This document shows positions 45,142-53,550 of a stretch of DNA of 64,000 nt, piece after piece (the first letter of the stretch is position 1; each line of letters starts with the position of its first letter). Location of the stretch: positions 94,068 through 158,067 of the forward strand of contig JACOEM010000011.1 of assembly GCA_024998565.1 (NCBI GenBank). The letters run 5' to 3'. This stretch comes from Nitrospira sp. Its GTDB lineage: Bacteria; Nitrospirota; Nitrospiria; Nitrospirales; Nitrospiraceae. The notes below the pieces were generated by a model. The model had not been told where the DNA came from. It ran no database searches and was given only the letters and a program-made list of their open reading frames with translations. The translations under genes and the position numbers were made by a program.

Positions 45142-46263
45142 ATGTCTGCTGTAGCCACCGCCGCTGAACGGTCAACCGGGCGGGTCGAAGATCAGGGACT
45201 GTTGTTCGAATACACCATTAAGTTGGTGTTGTTCGTCGGATTTTTCGAACTCGTCCTCTATCGCCTGGTATCCCGACTCGGTATGCACATCAGCAAGATT
45301 GCGGCCCAGCATGAGTGGGTCGGAACGATCTTCCAATTGCTGACGTCTGTCGGTTTTGCCTTGCTGAATGTCGTCGCGATTTTTGTATTTCTTGCCCTGG
45401 TGGTTTTGCTGGTGAACAGGGCTCGGGCCAAGGGCATCACGGGTTTGAATGCCGTCACGATTCCCAGTGTGGCGCTCCTGCTGATCCTCACGGTGTCCTT
45501 TCTGATTGTGCCGCCTGCCATGCTGGGCTCTATTGCCTATAATGTCGTAACTCTCATTGCACTCACCGCGCTGATGCTGGAGTATCTCTCCCAGCAGCAG
45601 GACTGGTCGAAGCGAGTGATGGGTGCGGTCTATTACTTCGGCATTTCCGGGTGGCTCTACTATCAAATCTTCTCCACCGCCTATGGGTGGATGGGGGTGA
45701 TTGCGGCGCCGCCATTTGTGTATGAAGCCAATCGTCTCGGCGAAGCGTTGATGGTGCTTGCCAGCATCCTGGTGTTCTGGGCCTATGGGCGCGGGGTGTC
45801 GTTCCGTACCAGAAATCGACAGCAGCGTCGGCGCGCGATCTGGTTCGGGGCCGTCTCGGCGGTGGTGTTCTTCGGCTTGCTATTTATGGATTATTTTCTG
45901 GGGCTCTACAACCCGGTGTTGGCCAATTCCATCCGGAAAGCCGGGGAGGGGATCAGCTGGATCTTTCAGATGGGCATGGGGTATACCTTTTATCTGCCCT
46001 TTGCCTTTTATGTCGCAGGGCTGCTCTGCTGGTCGTACACGGTGATCAGGCTCGTGACGATGGGCCGTCTTGCGGGATACGGCTTGGCGCTGATGTTTAT
46101 CGCCGGGTATGCATTACTGTTTTCCAGCTTGACCCTGATGGTTGTGCTCGGGGTCATGCTGTTGACGCTTGATCGTCCCAAAGGTGCGGTGACGGAACAG
46201 GCGGCGGTAACCAGGCCACCCATCGTCGGTACGCAGGAATCTCTCGTTGGTGGACAAATTTAA
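45142..46263 (+). CDS. Polytopic membrane protein of unknown function
   Basis: 373 residues from the ATG at 45142 (GGGGG upstream; the TTG at 45124 is less likely). I count nine to ten membrane helices, with a basic loop RTRNRQQRRR near residue 232. No cofactor motif is obvious; H55 lies in AAQHEW. It sits between the radical SAM and TPR genes, and is likely co-transcribed with TPR and tatA. It might be a quinone-interacting or anchor protein for the respiratory enzyme, but nothing in the sequence proves this. Confidence 0.7.
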   Translation: MSAVATAAERSTGRVEDQGLLFEYTIKLVLFVGFFELVLYRLVSRLGMHISKIAAQHEWVGTIFQLLTSVGFALLNVVAIFVFLALVVLLVNRARAKGITGLNAVTIPSVALLLILTVSFLIVPPAMLGSIAYNVVTLIALTALMLEYLSQQQDWSKRVMGAVYYFGISGWLYYQIFSTAYGWMGVIAAPPFVYEANRLGEALMVLASILVFWAYGRGVSFRTRNRQQRRRAIWFGAVSAVVFFGLLFMDYFLGLYNPVLANSIRKAGEGISWIFQMGMGYTFYLPFAFYVAGLLCWSYTVIRLVTMGRLAGYGLALMFIAGYALLFSSLTLMVVLGVMLLTLDRPKGAVTEQAAVTRPPIVGTQESLVGGQI

Positions 46264-46296
46264 TCTTATGAGTCACCCAGATTAGGATACGCTGTT

Positions 46297-47109
46297 ATGG
46301 ATGAACAGACACAGGCAAGCGGAGCAGAGCAGGCAAGTGCGGCGGTGGATCCTGGTGATCAACCGTTGAACCCCGATGAGGAAATTGCGGAAATTGAGAA
46401 GTTGCTCAGCGCCGAGCCGGACGATTTTCAAGCCCGGTGTCGGCTGGGGGAATTGTATTTCAGCAAGGGTCGGCTTGACGATGCGCTTACGGAAGTGAAA
46501 AAGTCGATCGAGATGGCGGAGGGACTCAGGACCGAGATGAACCGGTCGCTGGCCATGTACTACTCGAATCTGGGAACCATTTACGCCACCAAGGGCATGG
46601 TCGACGAGGCCGAGGCGGAATTCAAACGCGCGTTGGATGTCCATGCGTATGATGTCCTTGCTCTGTTTAACCTGGGACGTGTGCAAGCGGATAAGCGAAA
46701 GTATATGGAGTCGAAGAATTACTACGAGCGGCTCGTCGAGATCACGCCGGACGATCCGATGGCGTGGTACAATCTCGCCGGTGTGTACGTGGAACTCGAT
46801 AATCCTCAAGTCTCCGATTACAACACGATCGACATGGGGATCCAGTGTTATCTTCGTGTCTTGGAGTTGGATCCGAAGCATCTTGAGGCGAGCTTCAAAC
46901 TGATGGAAATCGCCCTCAATCATCGGAAGACAGATTTGGCGATCAAGGTCATGGAGAGCGCGGTGGAGCACAGCCCGGACGAGCCCCTCGCTTACTACAA
47001 CTTGATCAGCGTCTACGACAAGTGCAAGATGTTCGAGCAGGCCGAACAGGCTCGCCAGCGCTTGAAAGAACGATTCGCGAAGAAAGCCAAAGAGGGAGCC
47101 GCATCCTGA
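46297..47109 (+). CDS. TPR-repeat protein
   Basis: 270 residues without a signal peptide. The acidic N-terminal 45 residues are followed by about six tetratricopeptide repeats (FQARCRLGELYFSKGRLDDALTE, YYSNLGTIYATKGMVDEAEAEF, ALFNLGRVQADKRKY, AWYNLAGVYVELDN and others) and a basic C-terminal helix. Acts as a protein-interaction scaffold, probably cytoplasmic. The next gene is tatA, 24 bases on, so it may help recruit clients for export; inferred. Confidence 0.8.
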   Translation: MDEQTQASGAEQASAAVDPGDQPLNPDEEIAEIEKLLSAEPDDFQARCRLGELYFSKGRLDDALTEVKKSIEMAEGLRTEMNRSLAMYYSNLGTIYATKGMVDEAEAEFKRALDVHAYDVLALFNLGRVQADKRKYMESKNYYERLVEITPDDPMAWYNLAGVYVELDNPQVSDYNTIDMGIQCYLRVLELDPKHLEASFKLMEIALNHRKTDLAIKVMESAVEHSPDEPLAYYNLISVYDKCKMFEQAEQARQRLKERFAKKAKEGAAS

Positions 47110-47133
47110 ACATGTGAGCAAAGGAGACACACC

Positions 47134-47427
47134 ATGTTTGGCAGTCTTGGTTTTACAGAGTTGATCCTGATCCTGTTTATTGTGCTGATTATTTTCGGGG
47201 CAGGGAAGTTGCCCCAGCTAGGCGAAGGGATCGGCAAAGCGATCAAGGGCTTCAAGAAATCCGTTCACGAGGCGGATGCAATCGAGGCCGAGGCCCAGGC
47301 GCAAGCGCAGGCCCAGCAGGCCGAACCGGTGCAGGCACAGGCTATTCAGGCCCCGCCGCCGGTAGCCATGTCGGCGCCTGTCGTTGAGCAGCCGGTTGCC
47401 GCAGCGCCCCCGGCCGCCCGCGCGTAG
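47134..47427 (+). CDS. tatA: Twin-arginine translocase subunit TatA
   Basis: 97 residues; ATG eight bases after AAAGGAG. Single membrane helix with the TatA/E signature ([29 protein letters not shown]), the amphipathic helix [19 protein letters not shown], and a long glutamine/alanine/proline-rich tail (repeats of AQAQ). It is separate from tatC, which is not here. Beside a TorD-type chaperone, it suggests Tat export of a folded molybdoenzyme. Confidence 0.9.
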   Translation: MFGSLGFTELILILFIVLIIFGAGKLPQLGEGIGKAIKGFKKSVHEADAIEAEAQAQAQAQQAEPVQAQAIQAPPPVAMSAPVVEQPVAAAPPAARA

Positions 47428-47473
47428 CATCTTTCGGCACAATGGGCCCAGCACAGAACGGATTGAGACAGTT

Positions 47474-48727
47474 ATGGAAACGGATGTTCAGTTAGCGGTC
47501 GGATACATTGAAACCTTTGCTGGAAACGGGAAGGCGCGAAGCACGGGGGACGGCAAGCGTGCGGTGAAGGCAGGCATTCCACTGCCGCACCATGTCGCCT
47601 TGGATCGGGACGAGCGCTGGCTGTATTTCGCCGAATCAGGCAGTGACCGGGTTCGTCGCGTTAATCTCGCGGAGGGTACCGTCCATAATTTTGCCGGGAT
47701 CGGCGAGACCTGCTACAGCGGCGACGAAGGGCCTTGTGGAGAAGCCGGACTGTATCTGCCGCTGGATGTTGCCTGTGATTCCCGCAATGATCTCTATGTC
47801 TGCGATTCCGGCAGTAACCGGATTCGTAAAATCGATCGTGAAACCGGAATTATCACCACAGTCGTGGGCACCGGTGAACATGGGTTTAACGGTGATGGCC
47901 CGGCGTTGGAAGTGAATTTGACCTGGCCTGCGGCGATTGCCTTCGACGCGGACGATGTGATGTATATCGCCGACACGCAGGCGCACCGGATTCGTCGGTA
48001 CGATTCGCGCACCGGCCGGGTGGAAACCATCGCGGGAAGCTGGACTGCGGAAGACGAAGCCCGGGAGCAGCCGTTGGTGGCGCGCAACCTCGTGGTGTTG
48101 TCCGGCGATGCGATCGGCATCGATTTCAGTGATGACAACGGGTGGCTGATGCCGGTCTGTTCGGATGGACTCAGTCTGTCGATGTACCTCGATGACGGCC
48201 ATCCGGCCATGGAGGCGCGGCTGTATGATATTGTCGGCATCGCCGTCGACAATGCCGGTGATGTGTATGTCGTCGACAAAGGCAGTAATCGTGTGCGCAA
48301 GATTGATCGTAAAACCGGGCTGATTTCCACCCTCGCCGGTGTATGCCGGTACGGATACGATGGAGACGGGAAGCCGGCGGCGAAGTCGATGTTGCACGCG
48401 CCTGAAGCCATTGTCTTCGATCAACACAATCACGCCTATATTTCCGACACCGGCAACCATCGGGTCCGGAAGGTGGATGCGGACACAGGCTTCATCAGCA
48501 CGGTGGCCGGCAACGGTGACAGTGGGTACGATGATAAGAACATGGGTGGCTGTGGCGCGGCGCGGTTTGTCGCCAAAGATGCCGCAGGCGCACTGAAGCA
48601 TGGCGATGGTCTGCTCGCCGTCGAGGCGGTGGTCAATTCTCCGGTGGGGTTGACGCTCGACACGCAGGGGTACCTGTATATCTGTGAGCGGGGTGAAAAC
48701 AAGATTCGTCGCGCCAAGCTGTGGTAG
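47474..48727 (+). CDS. NHL-repeat beta-propeller protein
   Basis: 417 residues from the ATG at 47474 (a start at 47384 overlaps tatA and is less likely). Six or so NHL repeats, such as PLDVACDSRNDLYVCDSGSNRIRKID, each followed by a GxxGxxG(F/Y)xGDG loop. No clear signal peptide. NHL propellers bind proteins or small ligands. It starts 46 bases after tatA. The charged, repeat-rich sequence shows no catalytic residues. Confidence 0.8.
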   Translation: METDVQLAVGYIETFAGNGKARSTGDGKRAVKAGIPLPHHVALDRDERWLYFAESGSDRVRRVNLAEGTVHNFAGIGETCYSGDEGPCGEAGLYLPLDVACDSRNDLYVCDSGSNRIRKIDRETGIITTVVGTGEHGFNGDGPALEVNLTWPAAIAFDADDVMYIADTQAHRIRRYDSRTGRVETIAGSWTAEDEAREQPLVARNLVVLSGDAIGIDFSDDNGWLMPVCSDGLSLSMYLDDGHPAMEARLYDIVGIAVDNAGDVYVVDKGSNRVRKIDRKTGLISTLAGVCRYGYDGDGKPAAKSMLHAPEAIVFDQHNHAYISDTGNHRVRKVDADTGFISTVAGNGDSGYDDKNMGGCGAARFVAKDAAGALKHGDGLLAVEAVVNSPVGLTLDTQGYLYICERGENKIRRAKLW

Positions 48728-48781
48728 TGCTTGAGTAGCGGATTCAATGTCCCGCGCGCAAGGGGTGCGGGAGTGTTCGCA

Positions 48782-49645
48782 GTGAGCGGATTGCGTCGGG
48801 ACATGAGGCGAATGAGATCGGTTCACACATCCCGCACCCGGTTACTGACATTTCTCTCCAGCCTGTTCGTTCTCGCCCTCATTCTGGGCGGTCTCGGTAT
48901 CCCCATCGTCAGTTCAGAAGGCATGATCATCCGTGCACAGGTCCTCTCGGGTGACATCCCGACGGCGCCCGAAGATCCCCTCTGGCAGAAAATTGCGCCG
49001 ATGACCTTGCCGTTGAGTGGCCAGGTGATCACCCGGCCCGTGTGGCCGGAGCCGACGGCCCATGCATTGGCGGTCCGCGCCGTGCACAACGGAACCGACA
49101 TCGCCTTCTTATTGGAATGGCAGGATAATACGAAAAACGATCGCCTGACTCCCGGCACCTTCCGAGACGGTGTAGCGCTGGGATTGCCGCTCGGCGATGC
49201 GCCGGCATTTTTCTGTATGGGCCAGCTGGATCATTACATCAATATTTGGCATTGGAAGGCCGATTGGCAGAGCGACATCGACCGGCGTGCTTCCAGGACC
49301 ACGGAGAAAGACAAGGCGGCCAGCGGTGAGCCCAGGCGCTTTGAGGTCATTCCGCGGCGGGCGTCCTCCGTGGAAGACTTGATCGGCGGCGGGTTCAGCA
49401 CCCTGACTACCAAGGAGAAGCAGGGGCGCGTGCAGGGAAAGGCGACGTGGAAAGACGGCACGTGGCGCGTGGTGATGCGTCGGCCGCTGTCGAGTGAAGA
49501 GCAGGAGAATGAAGCCAAGCTGATTCCAGGTCGTATTCAGGCCGTGTCGTTTGCCGTGTGGAACGGCGAGAACAAAGAGCGCAACGGACAGAAGGCCATT
49601 GCCCCCTGGTTTCAACTCGCGCTCGATCCGGTCACAAAGACGTAA
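48782..49645 (+). CDS. Type II DMSO-reductase gamma subunit-like heme b protein (NxrC-like), copy 2
   Basis: 287 residues from the GTG at 48782 (GGGAG eight bases upstream); ATGs at 48803 and 48812 are alternatives. Signal anchor about residues 20-43. Same fold and motifs as copy 1: CMGQ with M146 (FFCMGQLDHYINIW), HWKADW, WRVVMRRPL, and lysine K271 (ERNGQKAIAPWF). It is shorter than copy 1, lacking the insert (DVDDQYPGIFWDYYF region). It follows the NHL gene and precedes two pentaheme cytochromes, so it may be the one that feeds them. Confidence 0.8.
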   Translation: MSGLRRDMRRMRSVHTSRTRLLTFLSSLFVLALILGGLGIPIVSSEGMIIRAQVLSGDIPTAPEDPLWQKIAPMTLPLSGQVITRPVWPEPTAHALAVRAVHNGTDIAFLLEWQDNTKNDRLTPGTFRDGVALGLPLGDAPAFFCMGQLDHYINIWHWKADWQSDIDRRASRTTEKDKAASGEPRRFEVIPRRASSVEDLIGGGFSTLTTKEKQGRVQGKATWKDGTWRVVMRRPLSSEEQENEAKLIPGRIQAVSFAVWNGENKERNGQKAIAPWFQLALDPVTKT

Positions 49646-49669
49646 TTCTTCCTGGTAGGATGTGACTGT

Positions 49670-49684
49670 CGGCATGACATGCCG
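49670..49684. repeat. Perfect 15-base palindrome in a gene gap
   Basis: CGGCATG-A-CATGCCG, arms of seven bases around one base, between the second gamma-type gene and the PDZ-like gene. It could be a regulator site or the base of a short hairpin; no T-run follows. Confidence 0.5.
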
Positions 49685-49728
49685 GTTCGGTTTCAACCTG
49701 TGCGGATGAGGCGAACCCGTTGGAGGGA

Positions 49729-50202
49729 ATGTCCAAGAAGAATCGAACGATTTTCACTAGAGCCCTTTCTCTCGGAAGGGCTCTTTGTGTGTGTGGGGCC
49801 TTGTTCATCGCGACGGGATGGGTCTTCCAGGCCGATGCGGGTACTGAGGCGAACGGCGAGATGACGGTGGAGGAAGCCGTTCAACTCGGGGAAGAGTTCG
49901 GAATCGCGGTCGGTGAAGTCGATGAAGAGGTACAGAAGGAGCTCAAGTTACAGCGGCCTGAAGGCGTGGCCGTCTTCGAAGTGATCGGCAATTCCAGGGC
50001 GGACTATGCGGGGATCAAGGTTCGGTCGGTCATCAAGGAGATCGACAAAAAGGAAGTCCGCAACCTGATCGATTTCGGGAAGGCCGTCAAGGCGGCGATG
50101 AAAGAGTGCAATTTTACCGTCGGGACCTATGAGCCGGCAGATCCGGGCGATCCGGTCGGCTGGGGCGTGAATTTTCATTTTGTCGGGTGCAAGCGGGACT
50201 AA
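49729..50202 (+). CDS. Exported PDZ-like protein
   Basis: 157 residues from the ATG at 49729; a TTG at 49720 has better ribosome-site spacing (GATGAGG) and cannot be ruled out. A signal peptide lies at about residues 15-35. The middle contains a PDZ-like segment of the DegP type (GVAVFEVIGNSRADYAGIK, VIKEIDKKEVRNLIDFGKAV), followed by a short C-terminal part with two cysteines. PDZ domains bind C-terminal peptides; here it may tether or guide periplasmic cytochromes. It is 24 bases ahead of the first pentaheme cytochrome. Confidence 0.65.
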   Translation: MSKKNRTIFTRALSLGRALCVCGALFIATGWVFQADAGTEANGEMTVEEAVQLGEEFGIAVGEVDEEVQKELKLQRPEGVAVFEVIGNSRADYAGIKVRSVIKEIDKKEVRNLIDFGKAVKAAMKECNFTVGTYEPADPGDPVGWGVNFHFVGCKRD

Positions 50203-50226
50203 ATCCGAACCGATCATGAGCGCAGC

Positions 50227-51534
50227 GTGAACGACAAGGGACGATCGATTCAAAAATTGGCGATGGGCGGGCTGCTGCTGTTCATGGCCCTGCTCAATAT
50301 CACGTTCCACGAGCGGGCGATCGCGCAGAAGACCGATGGTCAGGTGCCGGCTGATTGGATGGCCGAGATCGAAAAGATCTTCATTCGATCGGAAGACTGC
50401 AAACAGTGCCACGATCGTCATTACGAAGAATGGAAGGGGATGCGCGAGCAGACTCCTGATCTGAAATCGTTCGGGCGGGTCGATGCGGCTTTGTTGCATG
50501 GTACCTCGTTCGAATCCCCGGTGTTCCGGACGGTGCTGGGGATCTGGATGCAGACGAATCCGACGATGCAGGAGCGGCAACGTTGTTTGTCCTGCCATGC
50601 GCCGGCCGTGACGGTCTTTCCACAGCATGTCGAGAAGATCAGCGCTCAAATCCTGTCCGGCAAGCCACAGGTCGAGGGGATCGGCTGCGCGGCCTGTCAC
50701 CTCATCAACGCCGTCGAAACAACCCCGCTGCCTCCCCCGACGTATAAGGTGCAGCCGGGCGAGATGCTCTACGGTCCTTATGCCGATCCGGAAGAGAATC
50801 TGGTGCATCCGGCGACGCAGTTGCCGCTGTTTCGTGGCGCGAATTTCTGCACGTCCTGCCATTTCGACAAGGTGAAGGATGTCACGCAGAAGGATCTGCC
50901 TGGAGAGATTCTGCAAGGGACGATTTGTCAGGATTGCCATATGGAGCCCTCCACGGGGAGTTCCACGTCGAAACGCGGCGCCATGACCCGCGCGATCGGC
51001 CGCCATTGGTTCCGAGGCGTTGTGATTCCCGGAACGTTGCTCAAGAACCGCAACCTGCAGGCGGAATGGATGCCGCGTATCGAGATAGAGGCTGCGAAGT
51101 CCGGAGCGGGAGTAGACGGCACTGTGCTGGTGAAAGTCGGCAGTCTGCCCCATAGTTTCCCCGACGGCGATCCGGTGTTGAAGCAGTTCCTCCTTGCGAT
51201 TACCGTTAAGGATGCGCAAGGAAATGTGTTGGGTGAAGAGACGAAACGATTCGGTCTTCCCTACGACAAGATTCTACGCGGCCCGATTCCGGACCCGTTC
51301 ATCAAGGGCGGCAACACGCGCCGTGTCCCATTCTCGCAAGCCCTGAAGGATGGAGGCGCGCCGGCGACGATTGAGGTCGTGCTCAGCTATGCATTGATCC
51401 CGGAGCCGGACGCTGAGCTCAAGGCGAAGTATCTGGCGAGCCTGGCGAACGAGCAGGAGCGGGCGACCGCAAAAAAGGTCATTGAGGAATACATTCAGCC
51501 CCGTATGCTAACCTATCGGGCCAAATCACTCTAA
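50227..51534 (+). CDS. Pentaheme c-type cytochrome (cytochrome c554-like family), copy 1
   Basis: 435 residues from a GTG. Signal anchor at about residues 12-34. Five CxxCH motifs: CKQCH, CLSCH, CAACH, CTSCH and CQDCH, within about residues 58-240. The C-terminal half is a beta-rich domain without hemes (KVGSLPHSFPDGDPVLKQF). Similar in layout to the next gene. The family includes c554-type cytochromes. Probably periplasmic electron carrier for the nearby heme b gamma subunit; inferred. Confidence 0.85.
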   Translation: MNDKGRSIQKLAMGGLLLFMALLNITFHERAIAQKTDGQVPADWMAEIEKIFIRSEDCKQCHDRHYEEWKGMREQTPDLKSFGRVDAALLHGTSFESPVFRTVLGIWMQTNPTMQERQRCLSCHAPAVTVFPQHVEKISAQILSGKPQVEGIGCAACHLINAVETTPLPPPTYKVQPGEMLYGPYADPEENLVHPATQLPLFRGANFCTSCHFDKVKDVTQKDLPGEILQGTICQDCHMEPSTGSSTSKRGAMTRAIGRHWFRGVVIPGTLLKNRNLQAEWMPRIEIEAAKSGAGVDGTVLVKVGSLPHSFPDGDPVLKQFLLAITVKDAQGNVLGEETKRFGLPYDKILRGPIPDPFIKGGNTRRVPFSQALKDGGAPATIEVVLSYALIPEPDAELKAKYLASLANEQERATAKKVIEEYIQPRMLTYRAKSL

Positions 51535-51602
51535 GCTTCCCTGCAGCAGGCCGTGCACTACATGCAGCGAGGATTGAGTACTGTGCGGAGGATACGCCGA
51601 CG

Positions 51603-52841
51603 GTGAAGAATCGACGAGGATTACTGCAGGGGTTCCTGATCGGCCTGGTGTTGTTGTCGGTGGCCGTCACCAGCTACGGCGTACAGCAGGGATTGGCTCA
51701 AGACGCCAAAGTCCAAGCGACGATCGAAAAGGCTTTCCCCAGCTCGAGTAAGTGTAAGCGATGTCATGAGCGGGTGTTCGAAGAGTGGGAGACCTCGCCG
51801 CTCTCTCGTTCGATACATACGCCGACGTTCCGGGCTGCTCTCGATGCCTACCTGACCTCCTCTGCCGGGAAAGACAAAGCCCTGTGCTTTCGTTGTCATG
51901 CCCCGCATGTGCGTGAGTTTGCCGACCAGGCTCAATTGTTCGTGACTCAGGCCCAATCGGGTGAGCCATCATTGGATGGTGTAGCCTGCGTGCAATGTCA
52001 TCTCATCAAGCAGGTCGATCGGACGAAACAGCCGCCTGAGCCAAAGTACGATATCGGCAGCAAGACGATGTATGGGCCGTACAAAGATTTTACGCAGAAC
52101 CTGGCACATCAATCGATGGAATTGGGGCTCTTCCACAAGTCCGATCTGTGCCTCAATTGCCACCAGGTGGTGCCTGCTGCGGCGGACCTCGGCAAGGGTA
52201 ACGACTTGTTGGGGAATTGGGACCAGAGCAAAGCCGTGAAGTCGGGCAAGGAATGCCAGACCTGCCACATGCCTGAGCAGGTGGGGGAATCCGCCAATGG
52301 AGAAGCCAAGCGGAAGGTGGCGAATCATACGTTTCCCGGTCGCATCGGTCAGCTCAGGCAGGAGGCGGCTAAGCTGGAGGTCTCGACCAAAGTCGAAGGG
52401 GAAAAAACGACCGTGACGGTCGCCGTGCAGAGTCTGGTCCCGCACAACCTGCCGACGACCCATCCCGGGTGGGCGAGCGTCGTCTTGGAATTGGATATCA
52501 AGGGCAAGAACCTCAAGACCGTGTTCAATGATAAACGGGTCTACGGTCGGACGTACGCCGACGCCAAGGGCCAGAAGACGGTATTCGATTTTGAGGCTGT
52601 GAAGGTGCTTGAGGAAACGGTACTCAAGCCGGAAGAGAAGCGCGTTGAAACCTTTACCTTCACGACACCGAAGGACACCAAGACCTTCGACGTCGAGGCC
52701 GTTCTCAGCTATGCGCCTGTGACCGGGCCGCCAACGTTTCTGCAGCGGATCGAGGCGGAATCCTCCAAAGGTGCGCAGGACCCTGTGTTTCAGTCCATCC
52801 CCATCGCGAAGTTCAGCGAAAATATTCCGGTCGCCAGGTAG
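51603..52841 (+). CDS. Pentaheme c-type cytochrome, copy 2
   Basis: 412 residues from a GTG. Signal peptide ends near GLA-QD. Five heme motifs: CKRCH, CFRCH, CVQCH, CLNCH and CQTCH. The C-terminal beta-sandwich (VEGEKTTVTVAVQSLVPHNLPTTHPG) matches copy 1. The pair is collinear and duplicated in tandem with a 68-base gap. Last gene of the accessory cluster; the next gene is on the opposite strand. Confidence 0.85.
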   Translation: MKNRRGLLQGFLIGLVLLSVAVTSYGVQQGLAQDAKVQATIEKAFPSSSKCKRCHERVFEEWETSPLSRSIHTPTFRAALDAYLTSSAGKDKALCFRCHAPHVREFADQAQLFVTQAQSGEPSLDGVACVQCHLIKQVDRTKQPPEPKYDIGSKTMYGPYKDFTQNLAHQSMELGLFHKSDLCLNCHQVVPAAADLGKGNDLLGNWDQSKAVKSGKECQTCHMPEQVGESANGEAKRKVANHTFPGRIGQLRQEAAKLEVSTKVEGEKTTVTVAVQSLVPHNLPTTHPGWASVVLELDIKGKNLKTVFNDKRVYGRTYADAKGQKTVFDFEAVKVLEETVLKPEEKRVETFTFTTPKDTKTFDVEAVLSYAPVTGPPTFLQRIEAESSKGAQDPVFQSIPIAKFSENIPVAR

Positions 52842-52932
52842 CATCGCTCGTTATTCGTGACGCGTGTCTTGTTCGAGACCAGGTCCTCCACGGTCATACG
52901 TAAGAGGAAGGAAGCGTTACGAGAGAGGCGGA

Positions 52933-53187
52933 TTATTCGGAGACGATGCTGGAGCCGGGGGACTTCATCTTGAAGATCTGAATGGCGCTGTAGATGCCCT
53001 TGGCCGGGTGGTTGAGGATGAGTCGAGAGTTGGTGATGTGCGTATCGATCAATTCGTACTGTCCGCCGCTGTAATACACATCGCAGTCGTCGATCTCGCA
53101 ATTCTTATACACGTGATTGTCCAGCGCCAGCTTGGTTTTGCTGAACTTCTGCTGATCGATCAGGATGTATTCCGGCGCCAGTCCCAT
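52933..53187 (-). CDS. Small conserved-looking hypothetical protein
   Basis: 84 residues; the ATG lies six bases after GAGGAG, with its own promoter upstream (53211-53239). The sequence is beta-rich with an alternating polar pattern (NCEIDDCDVYYSGGQYELID, THITNSRLILN), like one or two turns of a beta-helix. No signal peptide. Two cysteines are close together (C30, C34). No family recognised. Confidence 0.6.
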   Translation of the reverse strand: MGLAPEYILIDQQKFSKTKLALDNHVYKNCEIDDCDVYYSGGQYELIDTHITNSRLILNHPAKGIYSAIQIFKMKSPGSSIVSE

Positions 53188-53210
53188 CGAGTACTCCTCA
53201 ATCCGCGCGC

Positions 53211-53239
53211 ACTATAACAAAGTCCCTCTCCTTCCGCAA
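53211..53239 (-). promoter_or_regulatory. Minus-strand promoter candidate
   Basis: On the minus strand, TTGCGG (53239-53234), a 17-base spacer and TATAGT (53216-53211), about 24 bases before the ATG at 53187. Confidence 0.5.
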
Positions 53240-53550
53240 ACGACGGGCAGCGAGGGTTCGGCCGAATCGGCGTGCTTCAAGCCTTCACGCCACCCATCTT
53301 TCGCCTTGATCAGATGCCGACCTCGCTATAGAATGGCGCCACTTTCCCGCTCGTTCGCACCGTGTCTGTTGTCGGGCATGCAGCATTTCTTCCTGCTGCG
53401 TTCTCAGCTCGCGATGGGTTCAGGCCACGGAGATTCTGTGACATTCGTCGACCGTTGTGCGTGACTGGTTCATGTTCGCGACGGGGTATTCGCGTAGATC
53501 CCATAGCTGGATTCTCAGTTTCACCATTCTGTTAACAGGAGGAGAACACT
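53240..53550. other. Gene-free stretch before hppA
   Basis: About 310 bases with no credible gene; a 99-residue frame (53165-53464, + strand) overlaps the opposite gene and has no protein-like composition. It ends with the AGGAGG that serves hppA. No good promoter was found for hppA, though one must exist here. Confidence 0.5.

Noticed and set aside
53165..53464. 99-residue + strand frame before hppA
   Set aside because: Overlaps the minus-strand gene and its promoter; composition not protein-like.
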